DNA of 40,943 nt from an uncultured bacterium. Lineage in GTDB: Bacteria; Bacillota; Clostridia; Christensenellales; Borkfalkiaceae. Below the pieces are notes generated by a model. It was not told where the DNA came from. It did not search any database and worked only from the letters and a program-made list of their open reading frames with translations. Within the stretch, counting starts at the first letter, position 1; each line of letters begins with the position of its first letter. The stretch lies in contig CAKXBD010000004.1 in the NCBI GenBank assembly GCA_934871445.1, positions 1 through 40,943 on the forward strand, given 5' to 3'. This document shows positions 40,201 to 40,943 of this stretch, in pieces. Made by a program: the position numbers and the translations under genes.

Positions 40201-40659
40201 TCAGACGGAACGCAATATTCCTTCCAAACCTCGACGAATGTCCTCATAGGCTTTTTGGAAATCGCGGGTGTACCACGGGTCGGAAATGTCCCCGTCCTCT
40301 CCCGCAAAAGAAAGCAGTTTTCGGCATTTCCCCGCACCTGCCGCCCCTAAAATCCGCTTTGCGCCGAGAAGATTGCTCTCGTCCATGCAGACAAAAAAAT
40401 CATACTTTTCCGCATCGGAAGCCCGAAGCTGTACGGCCCGCTTTCCCTCGCAGGAAATGCCCAAGGAGCTCAAAAGCGCTTTGACGGGCGGATAGACGGG
40501 ACTTCCGTTCTCTCCCCAGATTTCTTCCGCGGACACGGCGGACGAAGCACAGGAAATTTCCCCTTCCCTGCCCGCCTTCTTTACCATATCCCGAAACAGG
40601 AACTCTGCCATGGGCGAACGGCAGATGTTCCCGTGACAAACAAACATGATTTTTACCAT
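40201..40659 (-). CDS. Low-molecular-weight protein-tyrosine-phosphatase
   Basis: 152 residues. The phosphate loop is at the start: VCHGNICRSPMAE, with nucleophile Cys8 and Arg14 (C-x5-R), followed by Ser15. The general acid is Asp127 in the DPWY motif (EDGDISDPWYTRDF). These are the hallmarks of LMW-PTPs, which dephosphorylate phosphotyrosine or phosphoarginine residues; without a partner kinase nearby the target is unknown. GGTGAT ribosome site before ATG 40659. A 15-bp perfect hairpin separates it from the gene upstream. Confidence 0.95.
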   Translation of the reverse strand: MVKIMFVCHGNICRSPMAEFLFRDMVKKAGREGEISCASSAVSAEEIWGENGSPVYPPVKALLSSLGISCEGKRAVQLRASDAEKYDFFVCMDESNLLGAKRILGAAGAGKCRKLLSFAGEDGDISDPWYTRDFQKAYEDIRRGLEGILRSV

Positions 40660-40676
40660 TTTTTATCACCTTCCGT

Positions 40677-40710
40677 TCGATTGACGGCGTTCCGAAACGC
40701 CGTCAATCGA
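40677..40710 (-). promoter_or_regulatory. Strong hairpin containing a stop codon, before the phosphatase gene
   Basis: TCGATTGACGGCGTT and AACGCCGTCAATCGA form a perfect 15-bp stem around a 4-base loop. On the minus strand the upstream gene's TGA stop (40705-40703) is in the first arm. There is no T run after it on either strand, so it looks more like an intercistronic mRNA structure than a terminator. Confidence 0.6.
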
Positions 40711-40942
40711 AAAATTTCCCTTTGAAAAAGTTTTCGTTACCCGTTTTTTTCGCCGTCAGGCGAAACATTACACACCCGTCGGGACATACGATATTTTTGC
40801 TGTATTTTCCGTCGCCGCCGATATTCTCTAAATCCCCTCCGCTCCGTACCGCTTCCATAATCGGAAATAATACCGTCATCACCTTGGAACAAATCCCCTG
40901 CCCCTCCGCGTTTACGGGACAGCCGTATGTGCATCTATATTT
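40703..40942 (-). CDS. C-terminal part of a small TIGR04076-like protein (cut by window edge)
   Basis: The reading frame enters from the right edge and ends at TGA 40705-40703, giving at least 79 residues. Visible: CTYGCPVNAEGQGICSKVMT, IMEAVRSGGDLENIGGDGKY and VCPDGCVMFRLTAKKTGNEN. The pattern CP...G...C, a central helix and CPDG-x-V-x-F-R is reminiscent of the small cysteine-containing TIGR04076 family, but this is a tentative match. The frame chosen avoids internal stops and keeps the cysteine spacing; a competing ATG-started frame in the same stretch gives an arginine-rich product without family features and was not chosen. Confidence 0.5.
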   Translation of the reverse strand, partial: KYRCTYGCPVNAEGQGICSKVMTVLFPIMEAVRSGGDLENIGGDGKYSKNIVCPDGCVMFRLTAKKTGNENFFKGKFFD

Positions 40943-40943
40943 G

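Noticed and set aside
40737..40934. 65-codon arginine-rich ORF at the right edge
   Set aside because: It overlaps in another frame the continuing reading frame with conserved cysteine and CPDG motifs, which fits a real protein better.

Overview
The window looks like chromosomal DNA of a Bacillota (Clostridia-type), probably an uncultured gut lineage. The reasons are AGGAG-type ribosome sites, sigma-A style promoters (TTGACA-N17-TATAAT), lipoprotein signal peptides, type III glutamine synthetase, QueH, and the rpmE/prmC/prfA neighbourhood. Base composition is moderate (near 50% GC by eye) except for an AT-rich left edge. The genus cannot be named from sequence reading alone. I see no rRNA, tRNA, CRISPR array, integrase or complete insertion sequence.

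Positions 1-2560: an AT-rich DUF3788 gene, a BFD-type [2Fe-2S] protein, a DUF421 membrane protein, a GNAT acetyltransferase, and just upstream of it a TfoX-like gene that has lost its start codon and its frame.

Positions 2573-16221: a carbohydrate locus, the most interesting region. A divergent ArsR-type regulator (+) with a large non-HTH C-terminal domain faces a minus-strand operon of a DMT transporter, a GH2 glycosidase, two ABC sugar permeases and a TIM-barrel-like lipoprotein. A second minus-strand operon follows: a paralogous lipoprotein, the solute-binding protein and a 1086-residue multi-module lipoprotein. No ABC ATPase is present, so the importer probably borrows one. The promoters of the regulator and of the second operon share an almost identical element over and beyond the -10 box.

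Positions 16234-20000: rlmD, a small membrane protein, a J-domain protein without HPD and with a Cys-rich tail, and a DUF5685 protein, apparently one operon with a structured leader. Positions 20119-27290: a parS-like 16-mer, thrC, a small P-loop protein, an aspartate-type aminotransferase, prfA, a DUF1385-PrmC fusion and rpmE.

Positions 27320-33500: mostly plus strand. An MDR oxidoreductase without the usual catalytic zinc ligands, a 45-bp tandem repeat, a HAD phosphatase, a YfcE-like phosphodiesterase, queH (minus, apparently leaderless), rubredoxin and a zinc-ribbon membrane protein. Positions 33518-40943: type III glutamine synthetase, a cytidine-deaminase-like enzyme, a THUMP-type RNA methyltransferase, a DUF697-like membrane protein, a divergent membrane protein with a charged tail, a low-molecular-weight phosphatase and the end of a small TIGR04076-like gene cut by the window edge.
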